Part shown: positions 10,673 to 22,464 of the stretch, one piece after another
Position numbering within the stretch: the stretch's first letter is position 1
How the letters are laid out: every line of letters begins with the position of its first letter
NCBI GenBank assembly: GCA_002786025.1
Contig: NHNW01000052.1
Span: forward strand, 62,001-126,000
From: Zasmidium citrigriseum
Taxonomy: Eukaryota > Ascomycota > Dothideomycetes > Mycosphaerellales > Mycosphaerellaceae
Direction of reading: 5' to 3'
Length of the DNA stretch: 64,000 nucleotides
The notes under the pieces: generated by a model
Database searches by the model: none
Told to the model about the DNA's origin: nothing
The model's input: the letters and a program-made list of their open reading frames with translations, nothing else
Translations under genes and position numbers: made by a program

Positions 10673-13092
10673 ATGGCTGCCACCGAACACTCAGCGTACG
10701 ACCACATTTTAGCCACAGAGCTGTCGCTCGGATTCAAGAGCAGTCAAAAGCAACTGATTGCTCATCGACAGAACATATCGGCCTTTCAGGACTTGTTCGT
10801 AGAGATCGTCAAGCTGCACCCCACTTACAAGGGATATGCGGCCACCGACATCTGCGAAATTGGCGCCTTTCAACTGCGTTGCGATGAGATATTTGAGGAG
10901 CTTGGAGAACAACTATGGGAAGGATATGGTGCGCCTTGGCTGATCAAGGCCTCCGATGTAGAATATGGAGAGGGCACCACCTGCAATGCATTCTGGGGAT
11001 CTCCCTTCTTCCGTCGGATGGAGAAACGGTAAGAGGTATTCTTCATGACATCATTTTTGCGACCAGACTGACATCAACAATAGCTTTCGCAACCATTTCC
11101 ACGAGATCGTTGCCCTGTATTTGGAAAACTCCGAGCTCAGCGGGAATGGAGCTCAGTTGCGATTTCGCTGCCAAGATGGAACCTCAATACTGTTTGGCGA
11201 GCAAGATTCGAAATCTCCGGCAAACGCCTCGCGGAAAAGACGGAGACGTCAGTCTGAGCAGCAGGATGAAGACTCACTTGGTGGACAGTCCGATGGAAGT
11301 AGAAAGAGCAGCCGACATGACGTCAATCAAGGTCGAGACACAGAGCTGATATCAATGCCACCAAAGGCACAGAAGCGGAAAACCCAGCGACGTGTAGGTA
11401 CACCCCTGGTATCCATTTGGCGTTCTCTCGACTCGTGCTAACGACTTATTAGCAATCAAACACGGTCCACAGGCGCAAGAAGGGAGACAGTTCCAGCACG
11501 AACCCCTCTTTGGACGCTTCCCGAGCATCTAGAGGCCAGGAAAGAAACCACGTAAGAACTATGCTCCAATTAGGTGCCAGTGCAATCGCTGACGTTAGTA
11601 GACTTCGATCATAGCAGGGACTAGCACTTTGCTGAGTGAAGCGCCACGCCCTGAAGCGGTCTCGACTGCCGACGAGGAGAACCTTTACGACGTGACACCT
11701 GAACGCGATCTGCACCGAAACCGAGCAATGCGAAACAATGTCACCTCCAATCAGACCCGCAATAGTCCTGCAGCTACAACTTCGCCAGCAGCAGTACAGT
11801 CGACACAGAATACCTCTTCTCCCACCAGAGGTGTCCCGAGAGGGCTTGCTCAGGGCGTCCGGGATGAAATGCAAGAGGCGATTCGATCACTTCGCGAAGC
11901 ACCCGAATCTCAGAAAGATGCTATACTGAAGTACTTGGAGTCTGCAGCCACGCTTCTACGAATGCAGAGCGCCGATGCACCGTTACGTATAGAGCAGCAA
12001 TTGTCTACAGAACGCCTAGACATGTTGGACAATTTGGTCAAGAGACGAACGAGAGAGCGCAACACTAGGGTTCCACCGCGGCTTGATGCCATCAACAATG
12101 GCCCATGGAAGTTGCGGCCGGCTATGGTGGCTGCTGTCTTCGGTATCGACTGCTCAGGAACGGACAGCTTTCTGAGAGAACTGGAGAAATGCGCCTCGGG
12201 TGGAGTCGATTTCCGTCGCACCCTGGGAACACTGGTGGGCATTGCTCATCGCCGACGATATATTGCTGCCCACCAGAGCGACAAGATGTATATCAAAGAA
12301 GATATGGTCGAGACAGCCGACCGGCTTCTTCCAGCAGCAAGACAAGAAGGTTTGAACTCCAGCGAGCAAGCACAAACCGCTTCACAAGCCGCAAGTGCCC
12401 AGCAAAATGGTCCGGAAGAAACCATTCAACAAGACGACACTGGCGAAAACAACGGGCCCACAGTCGGTCAACAGTGGAGCGCGCAGTCCGGAGACGCTGC
12501 ACATCCGATTTCGCTTCTAAGTGATGATGAAGAGGGAGACTCAGTTTCACGCCGATCTATCAAGAGCGAAGCACCACAAGCGGCACCACGCTCGCGAGTC
12601 CAATCGCAGCCGAAGAGAGCACGGGTACTATGGGGCCCACTAGAGCGGTACGAGAGCGTGATACGGCTCAAAGATATCCTCGAAAGCCCGAATGGCCAAG
12701 ACTTTACGAATCAAATCGATTCTCTGAAGTTTAGCAGTCCAGTCACCAAACACCGAAAGATTGCTTTCGCTGGAGTCAAGGTCAACGACACACCACGTTT
12801 CCAAGTTCCATGGGTCAAGTATGACGTCGAGCCTGCGCTCGAGGAGCTGAAAGAAACAATTCAAGACCTCATTGACAGTGGTGAGAAGTTTGACCTGAAG
12901 TTCGAGATTGAATGGAAGGAGGAGATGATGGAAGAGGAAATGCCAGAAGAGGAAATTGCGGAAGAGGGTCCAAATGGACAAGGTCCGACTGAGGAGGAGA
13001 TCGTGAGAGACGAGCGACGAGACTCCGTTGTCATGAAGGTTGAAGGTCGGGAGAGTCCCACGCGAAGCCGCAGCGTGACGAGGCAAGGTTGA
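10673..13092 (+). CDS. Tandem paralogue A: unrecognised nuclear-type protein with SUMO-like motifs, 751 aa
   Basis: Four exons: 10673-11028, 11084-11393, 11453-11551 and 11602-13092. All junctions are GT..AG and keep phase; the first intron interrupts a CG|C arginine codon. The N-terminal domain (about 1-150) contains LGFKSSQKQLIAHRQN, QLRCDEIFEELG and PFFRRMEKRFRNHF. A basic, nuclear-localisation-like stretch (SRKRRRRQS) and a long polar linker follow. Then come GDAAHPISLLSDDEE, which resembles a SUMO-interacting motif, and an IKSE site. The C-terminal domain (ARVLWGPLERYESVI to KFDLKFEIEW) is followed by an acidic tail, an MKVE site and an RS tail. The next gene downstream shares domain order, first intron position and tail. 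I do not recognise the family; a chromatin or SUMO-pathway role is inference. Confidence 0.8.
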
Positions 13093-13550
13093 CTTTTGCC
13101 AGACCGAAGCTGAAGCGATCGGGAGGGATGCGTGTTGTTCACCAAGCTCTGAGCTGAAGAGGCAGTGGATTGCGAATCTGTCATGCTGGCGGTATGGCTT
13201 GCAATCTCAATTAATACAGATTGAAAAGATGGGACGCTTGGGAAGATTGGAGAACTGCAGATCAGGTTTCTTGGTCACAGAAGGCGCACAGCATCGCAAC
13301 GCTCCAGCAAGCCATAGCATATTAGAAGGAAGAAAAAACACAGTATGTTCTAAACACATTCCTTTCGTTCTTCTGAACCGTATTCAACTCCTCATGAGCG
13401 CTCGCCATTTCCTCCTCGGCCCCATCCGCCGCTAGCAGGTAGCGTAAACTCTATTCGACGTCACCTTCGTCCGTTTGCTCAAACGGCATCCTTCATGCAA
13501 ATGCAACACAGAGACAAACTTACCTCAAGCCCGAATGAGAAGCCTGCGCT
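13093..13550. other. Spacer between tandem paralogues
   Basis: This 458-bp spacer holds the 3' end of paralogue A and the promoter of paralogue B. No gene or repeat is recognised. Confidence 0.5.
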
Positions 13551-15492
13551 ATGGCCGACGCTCCTGAGCCAGGCACGTCGAACTTGCAACGTATTCTTGA
13601 TACAGAAGTCTACCTTGGTTTCGACAGTGACCACGGCCGCCTGCTCGTCCACCGCCAGAACCACCCACGAATCAAGGACCTATTTACGAAGATCGGAAAG
13701 CTTCGTCCGGACTTTTTGGGATCAACTCCGACTCAAATCTGTGAATCAGGCGACTTTCAGGTCCAATGCGACATCATATTCGATGAGCTGGCGCCAGATC
13801 TCTGGAAGGGAATTCTCACGCCTTGGCTATACACGCCTGATAAACAAAAGCCATGGGACGATTGTGAGCCTGTGGTCCGATTCTGGGATAGGTACAGTAA
13901 GAAAGAGAAGGATCGGTAAGTCTATGGGATATATTCATGTCAAAATGTTTGCTGATGTTCTCTTTAGCTTGCGAAACTACTTCCAGCAGCTGGTGTCTTA
14001 CTACATGGCTATGCCTGGGCCTCTAGAAGGTGCCAACATGGCCTTCACTCGTACCTCTGGAGATCAATCTGTCCCGATCGGCACGCCGTCTACGTTCCAG
14101 TCCAGTTCATCGCGAGAAACCGGCCCACCGAACAAGCGGATACGTATTCTGGGACCACGAAGCAACAACGTTCCCAGTCAGCAGCCGATACAAGCTCAAG
14201 AGGGACAGTTTTGTCAAGAGGAAGAGTACAATAACGGGACCCTGGCTCGAGAGCAGCCAAAGACATCACAACCTACCCCTCCTCCGGAGGTAAGTGTGGC
14301 ACTGGACTGCCCTGTTTTCGAGCATTTGCTAATTGATTCTAAGGAGACTGTGAACCAGTTCGATGTACGCATCAATCACGATGTGACGGGTCCCGCTGTT
14401 CGACTAACTACAACTTCAAACAATTCCATTGCAGCAGCTTCAACGATACTTGCGGATGATGAAGGACGTCAAGCACCTGAAACAGGACGGGATCGTGACA
14501 AACTTCCTCCACACGTAACTCCACCACAACAGCTGGGTAGACGGACTGCTGAAGAGCCACGGCCTACTAGTATACCAGCGGAGGATCCGGACAGATCGCA
14601 CAGCCTGACGCCTCTACACAATACACCGACGGACGTTCCCAGTCCGACACTAGCGGCAAGGTCGACTGATGACATACGACCATCTGCGTCATACATGGTC
14701 ACCACCTCTCGAGTCCCAGACAGTACTGTGAGGAGCAACAGTGCTACAGCCAGACCCACGCCGGCTGATGCACCGGCACATACATATCAAAAAACATTCG
14801 ATGACGACCAGGACGATGACGAGCCGCTGCCACAGCCACAAGCACAACAGAATTTTGTCATCAAGCGAGAGCCAGGAACAACTCAAGGGGATGCAGCACA
14901 TGACCCGATTGAGTTAGACGACGAACAAGACGAAGCGCCAAACCCACAAGGCCGTGTCGACGCCCACGTACCACAGGCTCAGAGAGATCGCAACTCACAG
15001 CTTTCATCACATGAGCAGCAGTCTGAGCAGCAACAGCATCCCTCACCACCTCTAGGCCCCCCTCTAGACGAAGACCAAATCTTCAACGGCAGAAGAGCAT
15101 GTGTGTCATGGGGCTCTCGAGTCAAATACGGCGACGTCATTGCTCTCAAAGGCTGCTCATCAGCCAACGCCTTCATTCGCCGCATTGAAACGGCAAAGCA
15201 AAAGCGGACAGCCATCAAACACATGAAGATCGCTGGCGTTGGCGTGAAGCTGAGTGGACAGCCTTGTTTCCGCATTCCTTGGGACGATGTGGAGACTTCT
15301 GAAGATGCTTTTGCTGAGCTGAAAGACCTCGTGAAAGAAGCTACGGGAAGTGGCGACAAGGTTGATTTGAAGCTGGAGGTCGAGTGGGAGGAAGATGACT
15401 CGGGTGACGAGGAGCGGGCTGATTCAGTTGTAGTGAAGGAGGAGGGGGTACAGGGGAGTATAGGACGCCGCAGTGTGGGAAGCCGAGATTGA
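13551..15492 (+). CDS. Tandem paralogue B: unrecognised nuclear-type protein with SUMO-like motifs, 611 aa
   Basis: Exons 13551-13915, 13968-14289 and 14344-15492. Intron 1 sits at the same phase-2 arginine codon as in paralogue A. Intron 2 (14290-14343, GTAAGT..AAG, 54 nt with GCTAAT before the acceptor) is in frame, so an unspliced form would add 18 residues. The N-terminal domain matches paralogue A (YLGFDSDHGRLLVHRQN, VQCDIIFDELAPDLW). The centre is a polar, Pro/Gln/Ser-rich linker. GDAAHDPIELDDEQDE corresponds to the SUMO-interacting-like motif of paralogue A. The C-terminal domain (ACVSWGSRVKYGDVIALKG to KVDLKLEVEWEED) and the SVVVKEEG tail also correspond. IKRE and VKEE fit the sumoylation consensus. 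Function is unknown. Confidence 0.8.
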
Positions 15493-15743
15493 ATTTCGAA
15501 AAGAGTGTGACGGATCAGCGACAGAGATATGTGGACAGTATTTGGAAGCACAGCACGCGGAAAGGGATGCGGACATATTTTCAACTGACCTCCGCATAAA
15601 GGATCACCAAACAAAAGAGACTGTCCGGAAGTGGAAGCCAGGGATACCCCCCAAAAACAGGATGAAAAGTCCAAAGCCAAATAAGAAAACACAGAGAAAG
15701 CCAGTATAGTCGAGACAGGATACCAATACCATGCTAGCATCTC

Positions 15744-16820
15744 CTATTCATCCTTCCCTGCCCAGCCCCAATCCTTCCAACGTCTAGTATCAACAGCCAA
15801 AACCTGCGCCCCAACCATGTCACTCCCATCAACCGGACTCGCCAACCCACCCGCCGTGACCACATAAAGCACGAACCAATCCTTCTCCGTCCTACCAAAA
15901 GCGCAAGCCGTCGGCTCAGCGATTTCCGTGGAATTCAGACTCCCAGCTATGATCCTCCCTTCATGACTAACGTCTAGGTCGACTTTCTCGATGGAGTTCC
16001 CAGAGCCCGTGACGAGGTACGCTGAGTCTCCCTGGAGGGTGAAGTCGTCGGCATATTGCGTGGTATTTGAGAAGTAGGAGATGACATGCCCTGGACCGGC
16101 TGGTGTGCCGTTAGCGTGTATGGGCATTTGGGCGAAGAGGGCTTTGCCGGTATTGGTTAGGTAGAGAGTCCCATCGTGGACATGGATACCGTTGACACCC
16201 ACTGTGCCAAAGACAGAATTTGGTGCCGTCGCTGTGACATCGTTCTCGACGGCGATGTCGTGTTCTCCTGTGCCGGTGTCCACCCGCCAAATCTTGCCTT
16301 CGTCGATGTCGCCGATGAGGATATTCTCGGGCGTAGAAGGGGAGGGAAGATTGGACATTCCATTTGGAAATATTACGTCGGGAAGGTCGGTGATTTTGTT
16401 GACTGTCTTCTGGTTCTTTGAGAGGTTGATTTTCCAGACACTCCAGCTTCCAGCCTGACTCCCGCCTCCCGAGAGAGAGAAATTCCCAACTGTTGTGGTG
16501 AAGACATCGTGATCGATCTCGGCGATACCTGTGGCACCTGTAGCGTTTGGGAAGGTATAGACTGTCTCTGGTTCTGGATTGGCGTCGAATGGATCAATTT
16601 GGTCAACCCTCGGCGTTGTCAAGAGCGTGAGAAGCAGTTCTCCACTGGGTCGAATGGCGATGTTCTCCACCCAAGTACCGACCGGGTATTGGTAGAGCAG
16701 TCGGACTGGGTCTTCCTCATACTTCCAGCCATTCCATTGTCCGGTCTCATGAGGTGCCGCAAAGACGGATGTGATCCCAACGATTGCAGCCAACGTCGCG
16801 GGAGCTCCTAGCAAAATCAT
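15744..16820 (-). CDS. Secreted SMP-30/gluconolactonase-like six-bladed beta-propeller protein, 358 aa
   Basis: The N-terminus is a signal peptide (hydrophobic residues 3-20, likely cut after VFA at about 22), so the protein is secreted. The mature part has the repeated beta-strand pattern of the calcium-dependent phosphotriesterase/SMP-30 superfold: WVENIAIRPSGELLLTLL, GIAEIDHDVFTTTVG, NILIGDIDEGKIWRVD, VNGIHVHDGTLYLTNTG and DDFTLQGDSAYLVTGSGNSIEKVD. Several N-glycosylation sequons are present (for example NFS, NGT, NTT, NST). Such proteins are common in Pezizomycotina and are sometimes found near secondary-metabolite genes, but none is seen here. Substrate unknown. Single exon; it converges on paralogue B with a 250-bp gap. 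Confidence 0.87.
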   Translation of the reverse strand: MILLGAPATLAAIVGITSVFAAPHETGQWNGWKYEEDPVRLLYQYPVGTWVENIAIRPSGELLLTLLTTPRVDQIDPFDANPEPETVYTFPNATGATGIAEIDHDVFTTTVGNFSLSGGGSQAGSWSVWKINLSKNQKTVNKITDLPDVIFPNGMSNLPSPSTPENILIGDIDEGKIWRVDTGTGEHDIAVENDVTATAPNSVFGTVGVNGIHVHDGTLYLTNTGKALFAQMPIHANGTPAGPGHVISYFSNTTQYADDFTLQGDSAYLVTGSGNSIEKVDLDVSHEGRIIAGSLNSTEIAEPTACAFGRTEKDWFVLYVVTAGGLASPVDGSDMVGAQVLAVDTRRWKDWGWAGKDE

Positions 16821-17525
16821 TGCGGCGAAAGATGGTACTTTCCTTGAACGACAGAGCGTCAGAAGTACGTCTCTTATACTCTGAAGATGTATCCTCTCCC
16901 TTTGACACTCACTTGCTGGGCTGGCAACCGATCAGCGGCTGGTCAATGGCGATCGGACATTAGACGGACTTTGGGGCATTGGGCTCGCTCGGGGACATTT
17001 TGCTTCTGCAAATGATCGTCAGCCTTCGCCGTTGATGCTTCTGTCGATGTTGAGCGCAATCCTATCTGGGTGTGGCTAGCGCATACGAGAGAGAGCGTCG
17101 TCGTGATTCTCTTGGCCAGCTTGGTCGACAATTGTCCTTAGACGGTGAAGGATCTCACCATGCGGCCGCACGTAATCACCCACTCCGAAAACACCGACAG
17201 AAGAAGATGGAAGCCATTCAATGCTGAAAACATAGAACCGAAATTCAATTCGTACGCCGGAAGTGTTGGTCTCACCTCTGACAGCCATGCAAGTACAGAA
17301 TGCGTCGCGCTAATGGGTATCTCTAACATGCTTCACGCCCAATCGCCAGCTCCAAAGTTTCAGACCCAATGTGCAAGCCAAGCGATGCTCCTCAGATTCG
17401 CTAAGCGTCGAACGAAAACGCGCCTTCATGATGAAAAGCCGGAATCGAGGCCGTAATGCGGCTGTATCGTGCAATGTAAAGCGGTGGAAAAGCGAATGTA
17501 AAAGATGGCTCATTCGATCCTGAGA
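16821..17525. other. Intergenic region, promoter of the beta-propeller gene
   Basis: About 700 bp between two minus-strand genes. I see only short, unconvincing open frames, no RNA gene and no repeat. The right part should hold the 3' UTR of the RRM gene. Confidence 0.45.
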
Positions 17526-18895
17526 TCAAGCCTCGCTCTCGGAATCCAGAAAGTCCAATCTCACGCCGTGGCGGCGAGGTTTGATGTCGATGGTATCATC
17601 ATCTGAATCAGCAGCCGTGCCGTTAGGGTCCCGGTTCTCGATGTCAGTGCTCGAGGCGCCGCTGTCGGTTTCGAGCATATCGAATCGATTGGCCAGGGGC
17701 ATTTGCTTCTTCACGGGCTCCTGCGGAACAGCCCTCGGAGCCTGGGCGCGAACAGGCAGTGGAACATCGCACTCGTCGTGGTAGAATTCCACCTTGCATC
17801 CTCTGTAGGTGGTCCTGCTCATCATGCAGGTTCTGGCGAAGAGGGCATTGTGAACCGAGTTCGTGGAAACATAGGCGTGGCCGTTCTGGAAGGTGACATC
17901 GATGATGATGAGGTTGTGAATATGCTCCATATCGTCGCGGATTTGTTCCACCGTAAAGTCTCTGGCGGCAGCGTTGCGGATGAGAATGTTGCGAGTGGCA
18001 CCATTCAATACTTTGTTGTGGATGTGGTTGTTGAGGCGGAATTGACGCTCTGCCCACCTCACCTCGACCTATGACATGATCAGCCGACGAAAACAGATAA
18101 GCTGATATTCATGCTCACCCGCTTGGAGTTCAGATATAGGTCATTGCGCTTCACCCAGGCCAAGAAGTCCGCAGCACCATCGTGGAAAGTCACAGTCGCA
18201 CTGCGGTTGGACTGCAAGTTGATGCTCAAGATCTTGCCACCCTTGAGAACGGAAAGCAGATCTCGATAGGTGGTGTCGGGATGCAGACCGCAGAAGTACA
18301 AAGTACGCATGACCGAGTCTGTCCGCTGGGCTCCAAGCCCCACTTCGGTGTTGCCATCACCAATGGAGCTGATTCCCTCGTCAAAGCCACCGTCCTCGGG
18401 CACAGAGGATGGCATGTAGCCGTTGCTGGTGTGGCGAGCAGTGCTTGGAACACGGAGATTGGCTTGATGGCTGCCATTCCGTGTGCCAGAATTGAAGGCG
18501 CCTTTGAAGTTCGAGGTGTTGGCGCTTGGCTTCCAGGGCATGTCGCTGTACTTACTGGACCCATTGGTGAATGGCTTTGGGAAGTTGATCGTCGATGGAT
18601 GGTCGTTGAAGTCATCAGCCCAGGAGTCGACGGGAGTCTGCTGCTGTTGCTGTTGGCCATTGGCGCCTGAGATCAACAGAGCTAGAGTTTCTGCAGTGAG
18701 GCCGCCCTGGAAGAGAGCATTCTTGAGCAGTTCGTACTCTCTGGAAACTCGTAGCTGGAAGGAAAATCAGCAGTGCTACTTTCAGGACGTCCATGAAGCT
18801 TTCCATACCAAGCTGTCGTACTCAACCCGCGAGATGGAGACATTGGCGGGGTCTGGGCGGCCCAGGATCTGGGAGGCAGTATGCTTGGAGGGCAT
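17526..18895 (-). CDS. RRM RNA-binding protein, Nrd1-like, 421 aa
   Basis: Exons 18895-18809, 18754-18119 and 18068-17526. Introns are 54 and 50 nt with GT..AG ends, all phase 0. Exon 1 encodes MPSKHTASQILGRPD...ISRVEYDSL and continues into LRVSREYELLKNALFQGGLT, a helical N-terminal element resembling fungal Nrd1-type (negative regulator of differentiation) proteins. A polar, Gln/Ser/Asn-rich linker follows. RRM1 spans about residues 180-248 (RTLYFCGLHPDTT, ATVTFHDGAADFLAW) and RRM2 about 268-345 (RNILIRNAAARDFTVEQI, AYVSTNSVHNAL). The second intron falls inside RRM1. The C-terminus is acidic and disordered. The protein probably binds mRNA. The Nrd1 assignment is from pattern recognition; the RRM assignment is firm. 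Confidence 0.82.
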
Positions 18896-19315
18896 GTCAG
18901 TGGTACACGCACAGAAAGACGGGCGATGGGCGGGGTTTTATGCGTACAAAATCTGCGCTGCAACCAAACGACGTGTGTCAGTAAAGGCGGTTATCTGCAG
19001 CGGCTCCCTTTATCGAGGCGGGAGGTTGTGCGACGTACCGACGAAGAAGTGCATCAAAGTAAGACTTGTCGACGGTGACCTGCTCCATGCTCGCCATGGC
19101 GCCGCGTCGGAGGGCGATGCGGTCGACAAAGGACGAGTGTTGACACGCCAAACAGACGACGGCGAGGAAGGGCTGTCGACATGGACTGTGAAGCAGTCGT
19201 GATGGGCGTTGACCAGGGTCCGCGGCTAGCGAGACGCGGCCCGAAACTCTAAATCTGGCTACGATTGGAAGCGACAGATCTTGGCTTCGACTCCTGCATC
19301 TTCCTTTCCCTCTTG
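18896..19315. promoter_or_regulatory. Divergent promoter region, RRM gene / BCS1
   Basis: This 420-bp gap between two divergent start codons must contain both promoters and leaders. No TATA-like box or recognisable factor site stands out. Confidence 0.5.
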
Positions 19316-20767
19316 ATGGACCACAATGCGCCAACTCCGCCCGTCAACGCGATAGCCGGGAATCAAAATGCGAAACAGGATGCTGTCAAACAGCTGGCCA
19401 ACATCGGAAAAGGCGAGGGATCTATCATCTCCCAGCTTCTCGAGAATCCGTTTTTCACGGCTGGCTTTGGTCTCGCCGGTCTAGGAGCCGCTCTTCGGTA
19501 TGGCTCGATTGGTCTCAGGAGGACTGCGGAACTCATTAGACACCGTATGCTGGTTGATCTAGAGATCACGAGACATGATGAGTCCTATCCCTGGGTGCTC
19601 AATTGGATGACCAACCATTATTCGGAACAGCTAGTGGCTCAAGGAAACCGCAAGCAAGTTGGCACGTTGGAGTATCTCCTTCGACGCTTTACACCTGGAC
19701 TCCATCATCTGCAGATAAAGACGCAAGTTTCGAGGACTGCGAGTGGATCTCAGCAGACAGCCTTCGCTCTGGTACCCGGCCATGGACGACATATCCTCCG
19801 ATACAAGAATGCCTTCTTGGCTGTCAACCGAGAGCGAGTCGGCAAAAGCTTTGATTCGAATGGCCAGCCTTTCGAAACAGTCAAGCTCACCACACTGTAC
19901 TACTACCGCCACATCTTCGAGGACATCTTCCGCGAAGCGCACCAAATGGCCCTGCAAAGCACAGAAGGCAAAACCGTTATCTACACAAGCCGAAACGTAA
20001 GCTGGGAGAAGTCGGGCGAACCCAAAAGACGGCGGCCATTCGACTCCGTAGTCCTCGAGAAAGGCCTCAGCGACAAGATCCTAGACGACGTGAACGAATT
20101 CCTGAACGCAAGAACATGGTACCTTGACCGCGGCATTCCCTATCGAAGAGGCTACCTCCTCCACGGCCCTCCCGGCACAGGCAAAACCTCCTTCGTGCAG
20201 GCTTTAGCAGGCGAACTAGACTTTAACATCGCCATGCTCAGCCTGAGCCAACGCGGCCTCACAGACGACTTACTGAACCACCTTCTTCTCAACGTCCCAC
20301 CACGCACAATCGTCCTCCTGGAAGACGCCGACGCTGCATTCGCCAACCGGCGCCAACGCGACGAGGACGGCTACAGCGGCGCCAATGTGACTTACTCTGG
20401 GCTTCTAAACGCCCTGGATGGTGTCGCAAGCGCCGAAGAACGCATCATCTTCATGACCACGAACCACATCGATCGGCTTGACGACGCTTTGATCCGGCCC
20501 GGCAGAGTGGATATGACGGTGCACCTGGGTAACGCTACTGAATGGCAGATGGAGCGTCTGTGGGACCGCTTCTACGCTGAAAAGGATCCTACTGGGGAAG
20601 GCAAGGCTTTGTTCTTGGAGAAGGCAAGAGCTGCCGGCTTGATTGGGAATGTGAGCACGGCAGCTTTGCAGGGACTGTTCTTGTACAACAAGGATGATGT
20701 GCAGGGCGCGATTGCGATGGTGGATCAGTTGGCGGCTATGAAACCGACAAAGGGCGAGGAAAGGTGA
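19316..20767 (+). CDS. BCS1: Mitochondrial AAA ATPase Bcs1, 483 aa
   Basis: Bcs1 sits in the mitochondrial inner membrane and translocates the folded Rieske protein Rip1 into complex III. The ATG at 19316 (MDHNAPTPP...) is chosen because the open frame before it has no ATG. One membrane segment lies at about 46-66 (FFTAGFGLAGLGAALRYG), followed by the Bcs1-specific domain (about 70-245: RRTAELIRHRMLVDLEI, YPWVLNWMT, YLLRRFTPGLHHLQIKT). The AAA domain has Walker A GPPGTGKT at 284-291, Walker B IVLLEDAD with E336 and D337, sensor MTTNH, and arginine-finger segment LIRPGRVDM. Length matches fungal Bcs1. No intron. It converges on RRP3, 161 bp apart. Confidence 0.95.
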   Translation: MDHNAPTPPVNAIAGNQNAKQDAVKQLANIGKGEGSIISQLLENPFFTAGFGLAGLGAALRYGSIGLRRTAELIRHRMLVDLEITRHDESYPWVLNWMTNHYSEQLVAQGNRKQVGTLEYLLRRFTPGLHHLQIKTQVSRTASGSQQTAFALVPGHGRHILRYKNAFLAVNRERVGKSFDSNGQPFETVKLTTLYYYRHIFEDIFREAHQMALQSTEGKTVIYTSRNVSWEKSGEPKRRRPFDSVVLEKGLSDKILDDVNEFLNARTWYLDRGIPYRRGYLLHGPPGTGKTSFVQALAGELDFNIAMLSLSQRGLTDDLLNHLLLNVPPRTIVLLEDADAAFANRRQRDEDGYSGANVTYSGLLNALDGVASAEERIIFMTTNHIDRLDDALIRPGRVDMTVHLGNATEWQMERLWDRFYAEKDPTGEGKALFLEKARAAGLIGNVSTAALQGLFLYNKDDVQGAIAMVDQLAAMKPTKGEER

Positions 20768-20928
20768 GGGTTTGGTGGTGTGTAGATATCCCATTGTACA
20801 ACCATAAGCTTAAAGTCTATTTAATGTTACACGCCAGTGGGTATCTAAAATGCTCAACAAGACAATACAGCCAGCAAGAAAACTTCCTTCCACCATCAGT
20901 AGCAACCGTTTACGCGGGATGGAATGGA

Positions 20929-22464
20929 TCATCCCTCATCAGCATCCATGTCATCCCTCTTCCCCTTCTTCGCTCGTCCTCCACCGATTCCGGAACCCTT
21001 TCCCTTCCCTTTCTTGCCATTCTTATCCGCTTCATTCTTCAACTCCGTGATGGCCACCCTCTGCGCCTCCGCCACTCTAGGCGCAAAGACCATCACCTGG
21101 TCCCTCTCCGTCGCATACTCTTCTAACTTCTTCCCCAAAGCCTTCTCAATCCGCTGGTACACCTCAATATCATACTGTGTCACGAAGGAAATGGCAACAC
21201 CAGACTTGCCCGCTCGTGCTGTTCGACCGACACGATGCACGTAGGTCTTGCTGTCGGGTGGGAGATCGAAGTTGAGGACTAGGTCCACAGAGGGAATATC
21301 GAGTCCTCGAGCGGCGACGTCCGTGGCGACGAGGATATCTTTGCTGCCGCTGCGGAATTTGTGCAGGGCGCCGAGACGGGCGGATTGAGAGAGTTGGCCG
21401 TGCAGAGGGATCGCAGAGCGGCCCAGCGCGCGAAGCATGAATGCTATGCGCTGGGTTTCGTGGATCGTTCGGGTGAAGAGGATGCAAGTCCGGCCGGAGA
21501 ATTCGTTTAGGAGGTAGACCAGGTAGATGTCTTTGAACTTGTGCGGGATGAAGATGTATCGCTGCATGAGGTTCTTGACGGTTTGGTAGCTGCTGCTACT
21601 TATGCTCACGCGGACCGGCTGCTGCAGAGCGGCACGAGTGAGATTGTTAAGCTTCGTGTTCATCGTGGCGCTGAAGAGCATCGTTCGTCGTTCGCGGGGG
21701 AGGACTTGGAGGATTTTGTCGAGGATGGGGCCGAAGTCGAGGTCGAGAAGTCGGTCTGCTTCGTCCATGACCAAGTATTTGAGCTGTCTCAGTGAAAAGC
21801 CCTTGGTGTTTTCCAGATGGTCGAGTAGACGACCTGGTGTGGCAACGACAATGTGCGGCTTCTTCGCGAGAGCTATCGCTTGAGGCACCATATCCATTCC
21901 TCCCACTACCACGGCGCATTTGACGTTGATCAGACTGCCCAAAGCCTCGAATTGCTGCGAGATCTGGTATGCCAATTCACGAGTTGGGGCAAGGACTAAG
22001 CCGAACATAGGCTGCGGCTTGTCCAGCAAGGCTTGCAGTATAGGCAACGCGAATGCCGCGGTCTTTCCACTGCCAGTCTCTGCAAGACCGATGATATCCT
22101 TTCCTTGCAGAGCAATTGGTATTGACTCTCGCTGGATTGCCGTCGGCTTGGTGAAGCCTAACGACGAACATGCATCGCAGAGGGATTCAGTCACGCCCAA
22201 ATCTGCAAATGTCTTGTCTGCTGCCTCGGCTTCTGCTCCGGCTTGCACCTCTTCTTCATCGTTGCCATCGTTCTCCTCCTCCTCGTCGTCATCCACATCT
22301 GAGTGGGATCGTTTCGAGGGCTCGTGAGCAGGAGCAGGTTCGTCTTGCGGTGGCTTCTCGACGACGGGTGCTTTGCCTTTGATCGAAGGCTTCTTCGTGA
22401 GTTGAACTGGGGACGAGTCTTTGCCAGAGCCGGTGTCCAGCTTTCTTCTCTTAGTCGCCGACAT
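20929..22464 (-). CDS. RRP3: DEAD-box RNA helicase Rrp3 (DDX47), 511 aa
   Basis: Rrp3 is an ATP-dependent RNA helicase needed for 18S rRNA maturation in the nucleolus. The ATG at 22464 ([10 protein letters not shown]...) is the first ATG of the frame; an upstream extension would need GTG. An acidic, disordered N-terminus leads to the Q motif ([26 protein letters not shown] in two pieces, FxxLG and GFxxPTxIQ). Motif I AETGSGKT is at 128-135, then motif Ia PTRELA, DEAD at 234-237, SAT at 265-267, DVAARGLD and [11 protein letters not shown] lysine/glycine-rich C-terminal tail follows. DDX47-type features include [16 protein letters not shown] and [20 protein letters not shown]. No intron. It is divergent from SSF1, another ribosome-assembly gene. 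Confidence 0.95.
   Translation of the reverse strand: MSATKRRKLDTGSGKDSSPVQLTKKPSIKGKAPVVEKPPQDEPAPAHEPSKRSHSDVDDDEEEENDGNDEEEVQAGAEAEAADKTFADLGVTESLCDACSSLGFTKPTAIQRESIPIALQGKDIIGLAETGSGKTAAFALPILQALLDKPQPMFGLVLAPTRELAYQISQQFEALGSLINVKCAVVVGGMDMVPQAIALAKKPHIVVATPGRLLDHLENTKGFSLRQLKYLVMDEADRLLDLDFGPILDKILQVLPRERRTMLFSATMNTKLNNLTRAALQQPVRVSISSSSYQTVKNLMQRYIFIPHKFKDIYLVYLLNEFSGRTCILFTRTIHETQRIAFMLRALGRSAIPLHGQLSQSARLGALHKFRSGSKDILVATDVAARGLDIPSVDLVLNFDLPPDSKTYVHRVGRTARAGKSGVAISFVTQYDIEVYQRIEKALGKKLEEYATERDQVMVFAPRVAEAQRVAITELKNEADKNGKKGKGKGSGIGGGRAKKGKRDDMDADEG

Noticed and set aside
16821..17525. Small gene between the beta-propeller and RRM genes (for example 17145-17456)
   Set aside because: Frames on both strands are short and overlapping, and none shows conserved residues or a convincing start.
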